Source: DATFPK01 sp035264885 (GTDB lineage Bacteria; Actinomycetota; Thermoleophilia; Solirubrobacterales; 70-9). From it: a stretch of DNA of 13,341 bases. The number at the start of each line of letters is the position of its first letter. The first letter of the stretch is position 1. The DNA lies in assembly GCA_035264885.1 (NCBI GenBank), contig DATFPK010000090.1, positions 1-13,341 on the forward strand. Reading direction: 5' to 3'. Positions 1 to 6,534 of this stretch are shown in pieces. A program made the translations under genes and the position numbers. Below the pieces are notes generated by a model. That model searched no databases. It worked only from the letters and a program-made list of their open reading frames with translations, and was not told where the DNA came from.

Positions 1-1
1 C

Positions 2-520
2 TGGCTCGGGCTCGCCGCGATCGAATCCCACATGACCGCCCGGCGCCGCAGGGCTGCCGGGGCCGGCGCGGGCGGCGCCTACCTGGCGCTGCTGATCGCG
101 ATCGGCATCGGCCTCCACAACCTCGGTGAGGGCCTGGCGATCGGGTCGGCCTACGCGGTCGGCGCCCTCGCCCTCGGGACCTTCCTGATCGCGGGCTTCG
201 CCGTCCACAACACGACCGAGGGCCTGGCGATCGTCGCACCGCTCGCGGAGCGGCCTCCCGGCGTCGGGCGCCTGGTCCTGCTCGGCCTGATCGCCGGCGC
301 GCCGGCGGTGATCGGCGCGGTGATCGGCGCCGCGGCCTTCGACGCGAGCCTCGCGGCGCTGCTCCTCGGTGCCGGCGCCGGCGCGATCGCCCAGGTGATC
401 CAGCAGATCCTGCCCTCGATCCGCGACGAGGAGGGCCGGACACTCCACCCGGTCGCCGTCGGCGGTCTGATCGCGGGGATCGCGTTGATGTACGTGACCG
501 GCCTCATGGTGAGCGTCTGA
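2..520 (+). CDS. ZIP family divalent metal transporter, C-terminal part (cut by left window edge)
   Basis: Inner-membrane carrier that moves divalent metals (Zn, Mn or Fe in this family) into the cytoplasm. The reading frame is open from base 2, so the start lies outside the window; the ATG at base 32 is probably internal, because family features begin right after it and the frame stays open upstream. Two metal-site motifs of the central helices are visible: HNLGEG (bases 116-133) and HNTTEG (206-223), matching the paired HNxxEG motifs of ZIP transmembrane helices 4 and 5. Four or more alanine/glycine/leucine-rich hydrophobic segments follow one another up to a short tail. The stop codon overlaps the start of the DtxR-type regulator by one base, so transporter and regulator are very probably one operon for metal homeostasis. 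Metal specificity cannot be read from this fragment. Confidence 0.85.
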   Translation, partial: WLGLAAIESHMTARRRRAAGAGAGGAYLALLIAIGIGLHNLGEGLAIGSAYAVGALALGTFLIAGFAVHNTTEGLAIVAPLAERPPGVGRLVLLGLIAGAPAVIGAVIGAAAFDASLAALLLGAGAGAIAQVIQQILPSIRDEEGRTLHPVAVGGLIAGIALMYVTGLMVSV

Positions 521-1218
521 TGGCTGCCGGCGCCGACCGGGCCACCCACGCCCGTCCCGGGCGCGCCCCGCACAGCGAGGCGATCGAGGATTACGCCAAG
601 GCGATCTACGCCCTGGCCAGCCGCGGCGACGGCCCGGTCGGCACCAGCGCCCTGGCCGGCCGACTTGGCGTGACCCCCGCCACGGCGACGGCGATGCTGA
701 AGCGGCTGGACGAGCGCGGACTGGTCCGGCACGCGCCCTATCGCGGGGTGACCCTGACCCCCGCGGGGGAGCGGGTGGCGCTCGAGGTCATCCGCCATCA
801 CCGCCTGATCGAGTCCTACCTCGCCGAGGCACTCGGGATGCCGTGGGACCGCGTCCACGAGGAGGCCGAGGTCCTCGAGCACTACATCTCCGAGGAGCTC
901 GAGGCGCTGATCGCCGACAAGCTCGGCGAGCCGAGCCACGATCCGCACGGCGACCCCATCCCGGGCCCCGGCCTCGAGCCGCCCGACGACGGGGGACGCC
1001 CGCTCTCGGAGCTGGTGGCGGGCGAGGAGGGGACCTTCGCCAGGGTGTCCGACGCCGACCCGGCGATGCTCCGGTATCTGGCCGACCGCGGCATCGGACC
1101 GGGCGTTTCGCTTCGGGTGACCGGACGTCAGCCGTTCGGCGGTCCGCTACTCGTCGAGGCCGATGGCCGCGAGCACGCGCTGGGCGACGCCCTGGTGCGG
1201 CGCATCCGCGTCGCCTAG
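520..1218 (+). CDS. DtxR/MntR-family metal-dependent transcriptional repressor with C-terminal FeoA-like domain
   Basis: Cytoplasmic repressor that binds DNA when loaded with a divalent metal. It has 232 residues, as in full-length three-domain DtxR/IdeR proteins. A winged helix spans roughly residues 20-85 (core LAGRLGVTPATATAMLKRL), then a dimerisation and metal-binding helical domain to about 145, then an SH3/FeoA-like domain from about 165 to the end. By alignment to DtxR, the ancillary site is H94, E98 and H113. The primary site is D24, E117, E120 and H121. DtxR/IdeR have Met and Cys where this protein has D24 and E117; Asp and Glu are the manganese-type (MntR) choice. The MntR E11 position is Lys27 here. 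The start is the ATG in TGATG overlapping the ZIP stop, which implies translational coupling. Likely target: its own ZIP operon, whose promoter is outside the window. Confidence 0.88.
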   Translation: MAAGADRATHARPGRAPHSEAIEDYAKAIYALASRGDGPVGTSALAGRLGVTPATATAMLKRLDERGLVRHAPYRGVTLTPAGERVALEVIRHHRLIESYLAEALGMPWDRVHEEAEVLEHYISEELEALIADKLGEPSHDPHGDPIPGPGLEPPDDGGRPLSELVAGEEGTFARVSDADPAMLRYLADRGIGPGVSLRVTGRQPFGGPLLVEADGREHALGDALVRRIRVA

Positions 1219-1221
1219 GGT
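1216..1221 (+). promoter_or_regulatory. Possible -10 hexamer for a leaderless start at GTG 1229
   Basis: TAGGGT lies 7 bases before the GTG start of the next gene, the spacing seen at other transcription units here. It shares its first three bases with the regulator's TAG stop, so chance is a real possibility. No -35 element is apparent. Confidence 0.3.
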
Positions 1222-1228
1222 TCCGTCC

Positions 1229-1591
1229 GTGGCGCTCGCCGCCGACTTCCAGCAGCTCCTCGACGCGCTCCCGGCCGACTGGACCGACCTGGAGCTCGAC
1301 CTGCGGATCGACGACGAGGAGCGGTACATCGAGACCGCGGTCGCCCTGAGCCAGGTGAACGCGCAGCCGTACTCGAAGAGCGACTGGCACTGGCGGCTGC
1401 TGGTCGCCCACAGCTTCGGCCACGCCGCCGCGGCCGAGTCCGTCCAGGGCCTCCTCGCGAAGCTCGACCGCGCCGGCGTCACGGGGGTCCTCCACCTCCG
1501 CGAGGTCCGCGCCGGCCGCGCCGAGGTCGTCCAGATGTGGGGCCGGCCGGAGAGCGCTCGCCGCGAGCTTCGCCGCCGCCGCGGCCTCTGA
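1229..1591 (+). CDS. Conserved-looking small protein of unknown function
   Basis: I do not recognise this 120-residue protein. The frame is open upstream to an ATG at 1163 inside the regulator gene, but the stretch before residue 1 reads like antisense-type shadow sequence. GTG 1229 follows the regulator stop by 10 bases and begins a normal-looking protein, so I chose it. The sequence is soluble and acidic at its N-terminus (DLELDLRIDDEERYIE), has a central YSKSDWHWRLLVAHSFGHAAA segment with several aromatics and two histidines, then VTGVLHLREVRAGRAEVVQMWG with alternating hydrophobics typical of beta strands, and a very basic end (ARRELRRRRGL). No signal peptide or membrane helix. It sits between the metalloregulator and a receiver-like protein, 2 bases from the latter, so all may be co-transcribed. 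Confidence 0.7.
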   Translation: MALAADFQQLLDALPADWTDLELDLRIDDEERYIETAVALSQVNAQPYSKSDWHWRLLVAHSFGHAAAAESVQGLLAKLDRAGVTGVLHLREVRAGRAEVVQMWGRPESARRELRRRRGL

Positions 1592-1593
1592 CC

Positions 1594-1923
1594 TTGGCGC
1601 GTGTCGCCGCGATCGCGCCGGACCTGATGTTCGCCAGCAGGATCGAGGGGACCCTGGGCGCCGCCGGTCACCAGGTGACGCTCTCGCCGTCGCTGTCCGA
1701 AGCGTCGCTGGACGATGCCGACCTCCTCGTCGCCGACCTCGAGACCGAGCCGCCCGAGGCGGTGGTCGGGCTGGGGATACCGGTGCTCGGCTACTACTCG
1801 CACGTCAACGTCGACGTCAAGCAGGCCGCCGACGCGGCCGGCGTCGACCTCGCCGTGCCGCGCTCCCGGATGGCCCGCGAGATGCCGGCGCTGGTCGAGC
1901 GGCTGCTCAGCGGCCCAGGCTGA
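1594..1923 (+). CDS. Small receiver-like (degenerate CheY-fold) protein
   Basis: A 109-residue protein resembling a stand-alone response-regulator receiver domain. TTG 1594, two bases after the previous stop, is the best start because the fold begins there (ARVAAIAPDLMF); an ATG at 1537 lies inside the previous gene and would add a proline/arginine-rich leader. The predicted strand and helix order fits a receiver: ADLLVADLE carries an Asp at the usual phospho-acceptor place, PVLGYYSH resembles strand 4 with a Ser at the Thr/Ser switch, and GVDLAVPRSRM resembles strand 5. However, the paired acidic residues after strand 1 are missing (AIAPD) and the Lys before the conserved Pro region is not in place, so phosphorylation is doubtful. 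It has no output domain. Its last 17 bases overlap the convergent lipoprotein gene. Function unknown; the fold assignment is inference. Confidence 0.65.
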   Translation: MARVAAIAPDLMFASRIEGTLGAAGHQVTLSPSLSEASLDDADLLVADLETEPPEAVVGLGIPVLGYYSHVNVDVKQAADAAGVDLAVPRSRMAREMPALVERLLSGPG

Positions 1924-2863
1924 ACGCCCGCCCGACGTCGACGGCTCGGTCGACGATGCCGTGCTCGAGGTCCCAGGCGGCCCAGGCCCGGAGCGCGGCG
2001 GGGTCGAGGCGGCCCGGCGGCGAGAGCGCCGGGAGCAGGACCCGCAGCTGGGCGCGCTGCTCGCCCTCCTCCAGGGCCGGGTTCGCGGCCAGCAGCGCGC
2101 CGAGCCCTTCGTCCGGGTGGCGCAACACCAGCGCGTAACCCCGTGCCGTGGCCTTCCCGACCTGGGCGACGAGCCGAGGTGAGAGCCTGGCGAACCGCTC
2201 AGACGTGCAGAGGACGAGCTCCGGGTATGGCGGCGCGCCGAACCGGTCGACCCTGAACACGCGAACCGGGACGCCGGCCCCCCGCAGCGCCACGGCCTCG
2301 GCGTTCCAGAAGCCGGTCGCCCCGTCGACCCGGCCCGAGGCGAGCGACGCCACGGCGTTGAAGCCGATCGTCACCCGGCGTACGTGCCCCGGATCTCCGC
2401 CATCGCCCGCGACCACCGACTCGAGCACGGCGTCGTCGGACGGGAGCCCGGTGACGCCGACCGTCCCGCCCTCGAGGTCCGCCGGCCGCCCGATCACCGA
2501 GTCTCGGCGGACGATCACCGATGCGAGCGGCCGCTGCACGATCGCCGCGAAGCAGCTGATCGGAAGCCCGCGCGCCCTCGCGATCCCGACGTCGTGGATG
2601 TCGAGTACCCCGAACTCGACCCGTCCCGAGGCCAGGAGCCGGGGCGCGTCCGTCGAGTCGCCCGGCACCCGCACGTCGAGGTCGACTCCCTGTTCTCGGT
2701 ACAGGCCCCGTTCGATCGCCAGGTACACGCCGCTGTGCGCGGCGTTGGGCAGGAAGTCGAGCATCAGGGTCGCGCCCACGGGCGCGCCCGGTTCAGCGTC
2801 CCCCCCGCAGCCGGCGATCGCCAGCGCAGCGAGGACCGCCAGCAGCGCGGCGACCCTTCTCAT
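1907..2863 (-). CDS. THI5/NMT1-like ABC transporter solute-binding lipoprotein
   Basis: Extracytoplasmic binding protein of the NMT1/THI5 type, the family that captures pyrimidine thiamine precursors (ThiY), riboflavin or alkyl sulfonates for ABC importers. It has 318 residues. The N-terminus is a lipoprotein signal peptide, with basic MRR, a hydrophobic run and the lipobox IAGC, giving lipidated Cys19. The family hallmark follows as DFLPNAAHSGVYLAIERGLY, close to the DWxPNxxHxGxYxAxxxGxY pattern of THI5 proteins. Later segments GTVGVTGLPSDDAVLE and VDGATGFWNAEA fit the second lobe and hinge of a periplasmic-binding fold. No permease or ATPase gene lies next to it, so partners must be elsewhere. 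A pyrimidine or thiamine-precursor ligand is the likeliest guess, not proven. The ATG is preceded by a TATGTT hexamer at leaderless spacing. Confidence 0.85.
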   Translation of the reverse strand: MRRVAALLAVLAALAIAGCGGDAEPGAPVGATLMLDFLPNAAHSGVYLAIERGLYREQGVDLDVRVPGDSTDAPRLLASGRVEFGVLDIHDVGIARARGLPISCFAAIVQRPLASVIVRRDSVIGRPADLEGGTVGVTGLPSDDAVLESVVAGDGGDPGHVRRVTIGFNAVASLASGRVDGATGFWNAEAVALRGAGVPVRVFRVDRFGAPPYPELVLCTSERFARLSPRLVAQVGKATARGYALVLRHPDEGLGALLAANPALEEGEQRAQLRVLLPALSPPGRLDPAALRAWAAWDLEHGIVDRAVDVGRAFSLGR

Positions 2864-2871
2864 CCGCGGCG

Positions 2872-2877
2872 AACATA
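2872..2877 (-). promoter_or_regulatory. -10 hexamer of the solute-binding lipoprotein gene
   Basis: On the - strand this reads TATGTT and ends 8 bases before the ATG at 2863, so transcription would start at or beside the start codon (leaderless). It stands out as an AT-rich patch in GC-rich DNA. Confidence 0.5.
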
Positions 2878-2879
2878 CA

Positions 2880-2910
2880 CCGGCCCCTGCGCCGACCGGC
2901 CCCTGCGCCG
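2880..2910. repeat. Two 15-bp direct repeats between divergent promoters
   Basis: The unit CCGGCCCCTGCGCCG occurs at 2880-2894 and again, identical, at 2896-2910, a 16-bp period. The pair lies exactly between the -10 hexamers of the lipoprotein gene (-) and pyrophosphatase (+), covering the -35 regions of both. It could be an operator for a protein binding tandem sites, or simply a local duplication. Confidence 0.6.
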
Positions 2911-2919
2911 GCCCCGGGT

Positions 2920-2925
2920 TAGCCT
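2920..2925 (+). promoter_or_regulatory. -10 hexamer of the pyrophosphatase gene
   Basis: TAGCCT ends 6 bases before the ATG at 2932, consistent with a leaderless transcript. There is no Shine-Dalgarno sequence in front of the start and no obvious -35 box. Confidence 0.45.
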
Positions 2926-2931
2926 TCGCCC

Positions 2932-3462
2932 ATGGCCGAGAGGACCGTGAGGCAGGACGAGCTGCTCGCTTTCATCGAGATCCCCAAGGGGAGCCGCAAC
3001 AAATACGAGTACGACGAGGAGATCGGCCACGTCATCCTCGACCGGTTCCTCTCGTCCTCGATGGTCTACCCGACCGACTACGGCTATCTGATCGGGCATC
3101 GCGGCCGCGACGGGGACCCCCTCGACGCGATGGTCTGCGTCTCTGAGCCGACCTTCCCGGGCTGCGTCATCCCGGTCAAGCCGATCGCCCTGTTCAAGAT
3201 GCGCGACGAGAAGGGCGAGGACGACAAGATCGTCTGCGTGCCGACGCACGACCCGGGCTGGAACCGCTACGCGCGGCTCGAGGACATCCCCGAGCAGCTC
3301 CAGCACGAGATCACCCACTTCTTCAGCGTCTACAAGCAGCTCGAGGGCAAGGAGGTCCAGGTCGACGGGTGGCGCTCCCGCGACGAGGGCCTCGAGGTGA
3401 TCGAAGAGGCTCGCCGCCTCCAGCGCGAGCACGACGAGTCGTCGTCCCCGGGCCGGGGTTAG
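2932..3462 (+). CDS. ppa: Inorganic pyrophosphatase, family I
   Basis: Cytoplasmic enzyme (EC 3.6.1.1) that hydrolyses pyrophosphate to two phosphates with Mg2+, pulling biosynthetic reactions that release pyrophosphate. It has 176 residues, the usual length for bacterial family I. IEIPKGSRNKYEYDEE (residues 15-30) holds the conserved Lys and Glu of the active site. VYPTDYGYLIG supplies the conserved tyrosines. DGDPLD (60-65) is the family signature with the metal-binding aspartates. KQLEGKEVQVDGW near the C-terminus matches the conserved Tyr-Lys region (VYKQLEGK). The ATG at 2932 gives the normal N-terminus. Just downstream lie aquaporin and the F420 genes; CofC there releases pyrophosphate, so proximity may be useful, though the enzyme is generally essential in its own right. 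Confidence 0.97.
   Translation: MAERTVRQDELLAFIEIPKGSRNKYEYDEEIGHVILDRFLSSSMVYPTDYGYLIGHRGRDGDPLDAMVCVSEPTFPGCVIPVKPIALFKMRDEKGEDDKIVCVPTHDPGWNRYARLEDIPEQLQHEITHFFSVYKQLEGKEVQVDGWRSRDEGLEVIEEARRLQREHDESSSPGRG
3446..3458 (+). other. Small GC hairpin at the 3' end of ppa
   Basis: CCCCG and CGGGG arms (3446-3450 and 3454-3458) enclose a 3-base loop, ending just before the ppa stop. There is only TT, not a U-tract, after it. It could slow or end transcription but is weak as a terminator. Confidence 0.2.
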
Positions 3463-3465
3463 ACT
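3460..3465 (+). promoter_or_regulatory. Possible -10 hexamer of the aquaporin gene
   Basis: TAGACT begins on the ppa TAG stop. It is 34 bases from the aquaporin GTG, so this transcript would have a short leader, in contrast to the leaderless units. The leader carries a clear ribosome-binding site. Confidence 0.3.
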
Positions 3466-3482
3466 CCCGCCGCCAACCGATC

Positions 3483-3490
3483 GAGGAGGA
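3483..3490 (+). promoter_or_regulatory. Shine-Dalgarno site of the aquaporin gene
   Basis: GAGGAGGA lies 9 bases before GTG 3500 and fixes that codon as the start. It is the clearest ribosome-binding site in the window; most other first genes have none. Confidence 0.65.
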
Positions 3491-3499
3491 GCCGAACCC

Positions 3500-4264
3500 G
3501 TGCAGGACAGAGGACTCGCCGCCTACATCGCCGAGCTGCTCGGCACCCTGCTGCTCACGTTCTTCGTCTGCAGCGTCGTGATCCTGTTCGTCTCGACGGG
3601 CCAGAACGCGCAGTTCGGCAGCGACTTCGCGGTCATCGGGCTCGTCCACGCCTTCGTCCTCTTCGGCCTGATCATGATGTTCGGCATCGTCAGCGGCGGG
3701 CACTTCAACCCGGCGGTGACGATTGCCGTGGCAGCGCTGCGCCGGATCGACCCGATCGACGCGGTCGTCTACGTTCTCGCCCAGCTCTCCGGCGGCGTCC
3801 TCGGCGCCCTGCTGGCGAAGGGCTTCCTGCTCGACGAGGGGCGAGCGACCGACTACGGCGCGGTCTCGCCCAGCGGGCTGATCGGCGGCAACAGCCAGGC
3901 CGCGATGCTCGAGGCGATCGGGACGTTCGTCCTGGTCCTGGTGATCCTCGCCGCCGTCTTCTCGCTGAAGAGCCCCAAGGACTGGGCGCCGCTGGCGATC
4001 GGCACCACCCTCGGCTTCGCCGTGATGGTGATCGGGCCGCTGACCGGCGCCGCGCTGAACCCGGCTCGGTGGTTCGGGCCCGCTCTCGTCGCGAACCAGT
4101 TCAGCGACGTCTGGCCCTACCTGGTCGGCCCGATCGTCGGCGCGCTCCTCGCCGCGGCGGTCTTCCGGTTCGTGATCGAGGCCGGCGGGCCGGCGCCGAC
4201 CGAGCCGCCCGAGCGGACCACCGCCGACGTGGCGAGTCGCACGGCGGCGCGGCGGGCGACTTAG
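3500..4264 (+). CDS. Aquaporin / MIP-family channel with a plant-TIP-like filter
   Basis: Six-helix membrane channel of 254 residues for water or small neutral solutes. Both half-helix motifs are intact: SGGHFNPAVT (NPA at 70-72) and GAALNPARWFGPAL (NPA at 187-189, Arg190). Aligning helices 2 and 5 by eye to E. coli AqpZ and plant TIPs puts the aromatic/arginine filter at H50, V175, A184 and R190. AqpZ has Phe-His-Thr-Arg; the TIP2 pattern is His-Ile-Gly-Arg. The filter is therefore wider and TIP-like, which in plants goes with ammonia, urea or peroxide permeation as well as water. The C-terminal 30 or so residues form a Pro/Thr/Arg-rich cytoplasmic tail. GTG 3500 is set by the GAGGAGGA site. 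It lies between ppa and fbiC without obvious functional connection. Confidence 0.92.
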   Translation: MQDRGLAAYIAELLGTLLLTFFVCSVVILFVSTGQNAQFGSDFAVIGLVHAFVLFGLIMMFGIVSGGHFNPAVTIAVAALRRIDPIDAVVYVLAQLSGGVLGALLAKGFLLDEGRATDYGAVSPSGLIGGNSQAAMLEAIGTFVLVLVILAAVFSLKSPKDWAPLAIGTTLGFAVMVIGPLTGAALNPARWFGPALVANQFSDVWPYLVGPIVGALLAAAVFRFVIEAGGPAPTEPPERTTADVASRTAARRAT

Positions 4265-4272
4265 GCCGGATT

Positions 4273-4288
4273 GGGCGCAACGGCGCCC
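4273..4288 (+). terminator. GC-rich hairpin between aquaporin and fbiC
   Basis: A perfect 6-bp stem (GGGCGC and GCGCCC) with an AACG loop, 8 bases after the aquaporin stop. No U-tract follows, so it is at best a weak or factor-assisted terminator. It ends 14 bases before the fbiC -10-like hexamer and might instead be an operator. Confidence 0.3.
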
Positions 4289-4302
4289 GTGTAGCCGCGT
4301 AG

Positions 4303-4308
4303 TAGCGT
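4303..4308 (+). promoter_or_regulatory. -10 hexamer of the fbiC unit
   Basis: TAGCGT ends 7 bases before ATG 4316, placing the transcription start at or next to the start codon. No Shine-Dalgarno sequence precedes fbiC, which supports a leaderless mRNA. Confidence 0.42.
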
Positions 4309-4315
4309 CACCGTC

Positions 4316-6529
4316 ATGCGGCGGGTCACCTTCTCGCGCAACTACACGCTCTCGCTGTCGAGGACGTGCCAGTGCTACTGCAAGTACTGCGCGTTCGCGA
4401 CCCACCGCGCCCATATCCACCCGCCCGAGGTGGTCGAGCGGCGCCTCGAGGAGGCCGTGCGGCGCAACACCAAGGAGCTGCTCGTCCTGACCGGGGAGCG
4501 CCCGGAGGTGAACCCGGAGGTCGCGGCGCGGCTGGCCGAGTGGGGCCATGGAACATTCACCGACTACGCCGTCTGGACCTGCGAGCGGGCGCTCGAGCGG
4601 GGGCTCCTGCCGCATACGAACCTCGGCGTCCTCGGCCGGGAGGACCTGGGCGCGCTGCGGGAGGTCACCGCCTCGCAGGGCCTGATGCTCGAGTCGGTCT
4701 CGGAGCGGCTGATGGAGACGGTCCACGCGGGCTCGCCGACGAAGCACCCTGCCCGGCGGCTGGAGACGATCGAGCTGGCCGGCGAGCTCCGGATCCCGTT
4801 CACGAGCGGGATCCTGGTCGGGATCGGCGAGACCGAGGACGAGCGGGTCGCTTCGCTGGAGGCGCTGGCCGAGGTCCAGGCCCGGCACGGTCACATCCAG
4901 GAGGTGATCCTGCAGAACTTCGTCCCGCACCCGCGGTACTACGGGGAGGAGGTCGCAGACATCGCCGACGCGTCGGCGAAAAGGCGGTGGGCCTCGGATC
5001 GCCCGACCGGCGACCGGCGACCGGGGACCGGCGACCGGCCGCGCCTCCCGGATTGGGCCACCCCGATCTCCATCGACGACATGAAACGCCTGATCGCCGA
5101 GTGCCGTCGTCTCATGCCCGGCGTCGGTATCCAGGTCCCGCCCAACCTGGCCGACTGGTGGCCACAGCTGGTCGAGGCGGGCGCCACCGACCTCGGCGGC
5201 CTGTCGGCGAACGGCGATCACATCTCTCCCGAGCATCCGTTCCCGGGGCCCCACCAGGTCCGCAAGGCGCTCCGGCCGCGGGGGTACGCCCTGACCGAGC
5301 GGCTCTGCGCCTACCCGCAATATCTCGACCCGGACTGGCTGGAGCAGGGGGTCCTGGACGTCGTCAAGCTCAAGTACTGGAGCTTCATCCCGCGCAGCGG
5401 CTCGGGCCGCCGGCGCGAGGAAGACCTCGACTCCGGGTTGGCCACGGCGGCGATCGAGAAGGGGCGCGAGGGGCGCGAGCTGAGCGAGGACGAGCTGACC
5501 GCGCTGTTCGCAGAGACCCGTCCCGAGGTGATCGAGGAGATGCGGGCCGCCGCCGACGAGCTCCGCGGCGGGCTGGCCGGCGAGACCGCGACCTTCGTCG
5601 TCAACCGCAACATCAACTTCACCAACGTCTGCGTCGTCGGCTGCGCGTTCTGCGGCTTCGGGCAGGGCAAACGCTCACCCGACGCGTTCCACGTCGACGA
5701 GGAGGAGTTCCGGCGCCGGGTCCGCGAGGCGGTCGAGTTCGGCGCCACCGAGATCTGCATGCAGGGCGGCATCCACCCCGACTACACGCTGGAGGAGTAC
5801 GGGCGGTGGCTGCGGGTCGCAAAGGCGGAGGCACCGGGCATCCACCTCCACGCGTACTCGCCGATGGAGGTCCACTACATGTGCGAGCGCTCCGGCCGGT
5901 CGGCCGCCGACGTCTTCGCCTATCTGCGCGAGTGCGGCCTCGGTTCGACCCCCGGCACCGCCGCGGAGGTGCTCGACGACGGCGTCCGCCAGCGGATCTC
6001 ACCCAACAAGCTGCCGGTGGCACGGTGGGTCGAGATCATCGAGGCGTCGCATCGAGCCGGTCTGAGGTCGACCTCGACGGTGATGTTTGGCCATATCGAG
6101 GAGCCGCGGGAGCTGGCCCGCCACATGCGCGTGGTCCGGGCGCTTCAGGAGCGGACCGGCGGGATCACGGAGTTTGTGCCGCTCAGCTTCATCCCCTTCA
6201 ACACGCTCCTCGGCCGAACCCACGGCATCGAGGAGATCTCAGCGCGCGAGAACCTCAAGCACACGGCCGCCTTCCGCCTGGGGCTCGGCAAGAGCGTGCC
6301 GAACCTCCAGGCGAGCTGGGTGAAGATGGGCCTGGAGGCCGCGACCGAGGCCCTTCGGTGGGGCGTCAACGACCTCGGCGGGACGCTGATGGAGGAGAAC
6401 ATCTCGCGTATGGCGGGGTCACACCACGGGGTGCGCCTCGACCCCGAGCAGCTGATCGCCGCCGCCCGCGCCGGCGGTCGGACGCCTGCTCAGCGGACCA
6501 CGCTCTACGAGATCGTCGAGACGTACTGA
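4316..6529 (+). CDS. fbiC: FbiC, two-domain radical-SAM Fo (deazaflavin) synthase
   Basis: Makes 7,8-didemethyl-8-hydroxy-5-deazariboflavin (Fo), the chromophore of coenzyme F420, from tyrosine and the ribityl-aminouracil intermediate of riboflavin synthesis, using two radical-SAM centres. The protein has 737 residues, shorter than mycobacterial FbiC (about 850). The CofG half is roughly residues 1-330, with its CX3CX2C iron-sulfur motif at C18, C22 and C25 (plus an extra Cys20). The CofH half is roughly 360-737, with CX3CX2C at C439, C443 and C446 within NVCVVGCAFCGFG, followed by the CMQGGIHPDY motif. The linker around residues 225-245 of the CofG half is encoded by a 7-bp tandem repeat (separate entry). 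Head of a + strand unit with the dehydrogenase (5-base gap) and cupin, convergent with the other F420 genes. Confidence 0.97.
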   Translation: MRRVTFSRNYTLSLSRTCQCYCKYCAFATHRAHIHPPEVVERRLEEAVRRNTKELLVLTGERPEVNPEVAARLAEWGHGTFTDYAVWTCERALERGLLPHTNLGVLGREDLGALREVTASQGLMLESVSERLMETVHAGSPTKHPARRLETIELAGELRIPFTSGILVGIGETEDERVASLEALAEVQARHGHIQEVILQNFVPHPRYYGEEVADIADASAKRRWASDRPTGDRRPGTGDRPRLPDWATPISIDDMKRLIAECRRLMPGVGIQVPPNLADWWPQLVEAGATDLGGLSANGDHISPEHPFPGPHQVRKALRPRGYALTERLCAYPQYLDPDWLEQGVLDVVKLKYWSFIPRSGSGRRREEDLDSGLATAAIEKGREGRELSEDELTALFAETRPEVIEEMRAAADELRGGLAGETATFVVNRNINFTNVCVVGCAFCGFGQGKRSPDAFHVDEEEFRRRVREAVEFGATEICMQGGIHPDYTLEEYGRWLRVAKAEAPGIHLHAYSPMEVHYMCERSGRSAADVFAYLRECGLGSTPGTAAEVLDDGVRQRISPNKLPVARWVEIIEASHRAGLRSTSTVMFGHIEEPRELARHMRVVRALQERTGGITEFVPLSFIPFNTLLGRTHGIEEISARENLKHTAAFRLGLGKSVPNLQASWVKMGLEAATEALRWGVNDLGGTLMEENISRMAGSHHGVRLDPEQLIAAARAGGRTPAQRTTLYEIVETY
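5004..5038 (+). repeat. Five-copy 7-bp tandem repeat inside fbiC
   Basis: The unit CGACCGG is repeated at 5004, 5011, 5018, 5025 (one base changed, GGACCGG) and 5032. Seven is not a multiple of three, so successive copies are read in different frames, giving a Gly/Asp/Arg/Pro/Thr-rich segment (PTGDRRPGTGDRP). It lies in a surface-type linker of the CofG half. Gain or loss of one unit would shift the fbiC reading frame. Confidence 0.85.
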
Positions 6530-6534
6530 GCCCG

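Noticed and set aside
151..948. 265-codon - strand frame opposite the ZIP and regulator genes
   Set aside because: Low-complexity antisense translation over two recognised genes.
3323..5320. 665-codon open frame on the - strand opposite ppa, aquaporin and fbiC
   Set aside because: It is antisense to three well-recognised genes; its Arg/Asp/Gly-rich low-complexity translation is the usual shadow of GC-rich codons.
4366..6534. Upstream extension of the alcohol dehydrogenase frame across fbiC
   Set aside because: The translation before ATG 6535 is Arg/Pro/Gly-rich shadow of fbiC; the dehydrogenase fold starts exactly at 6535.
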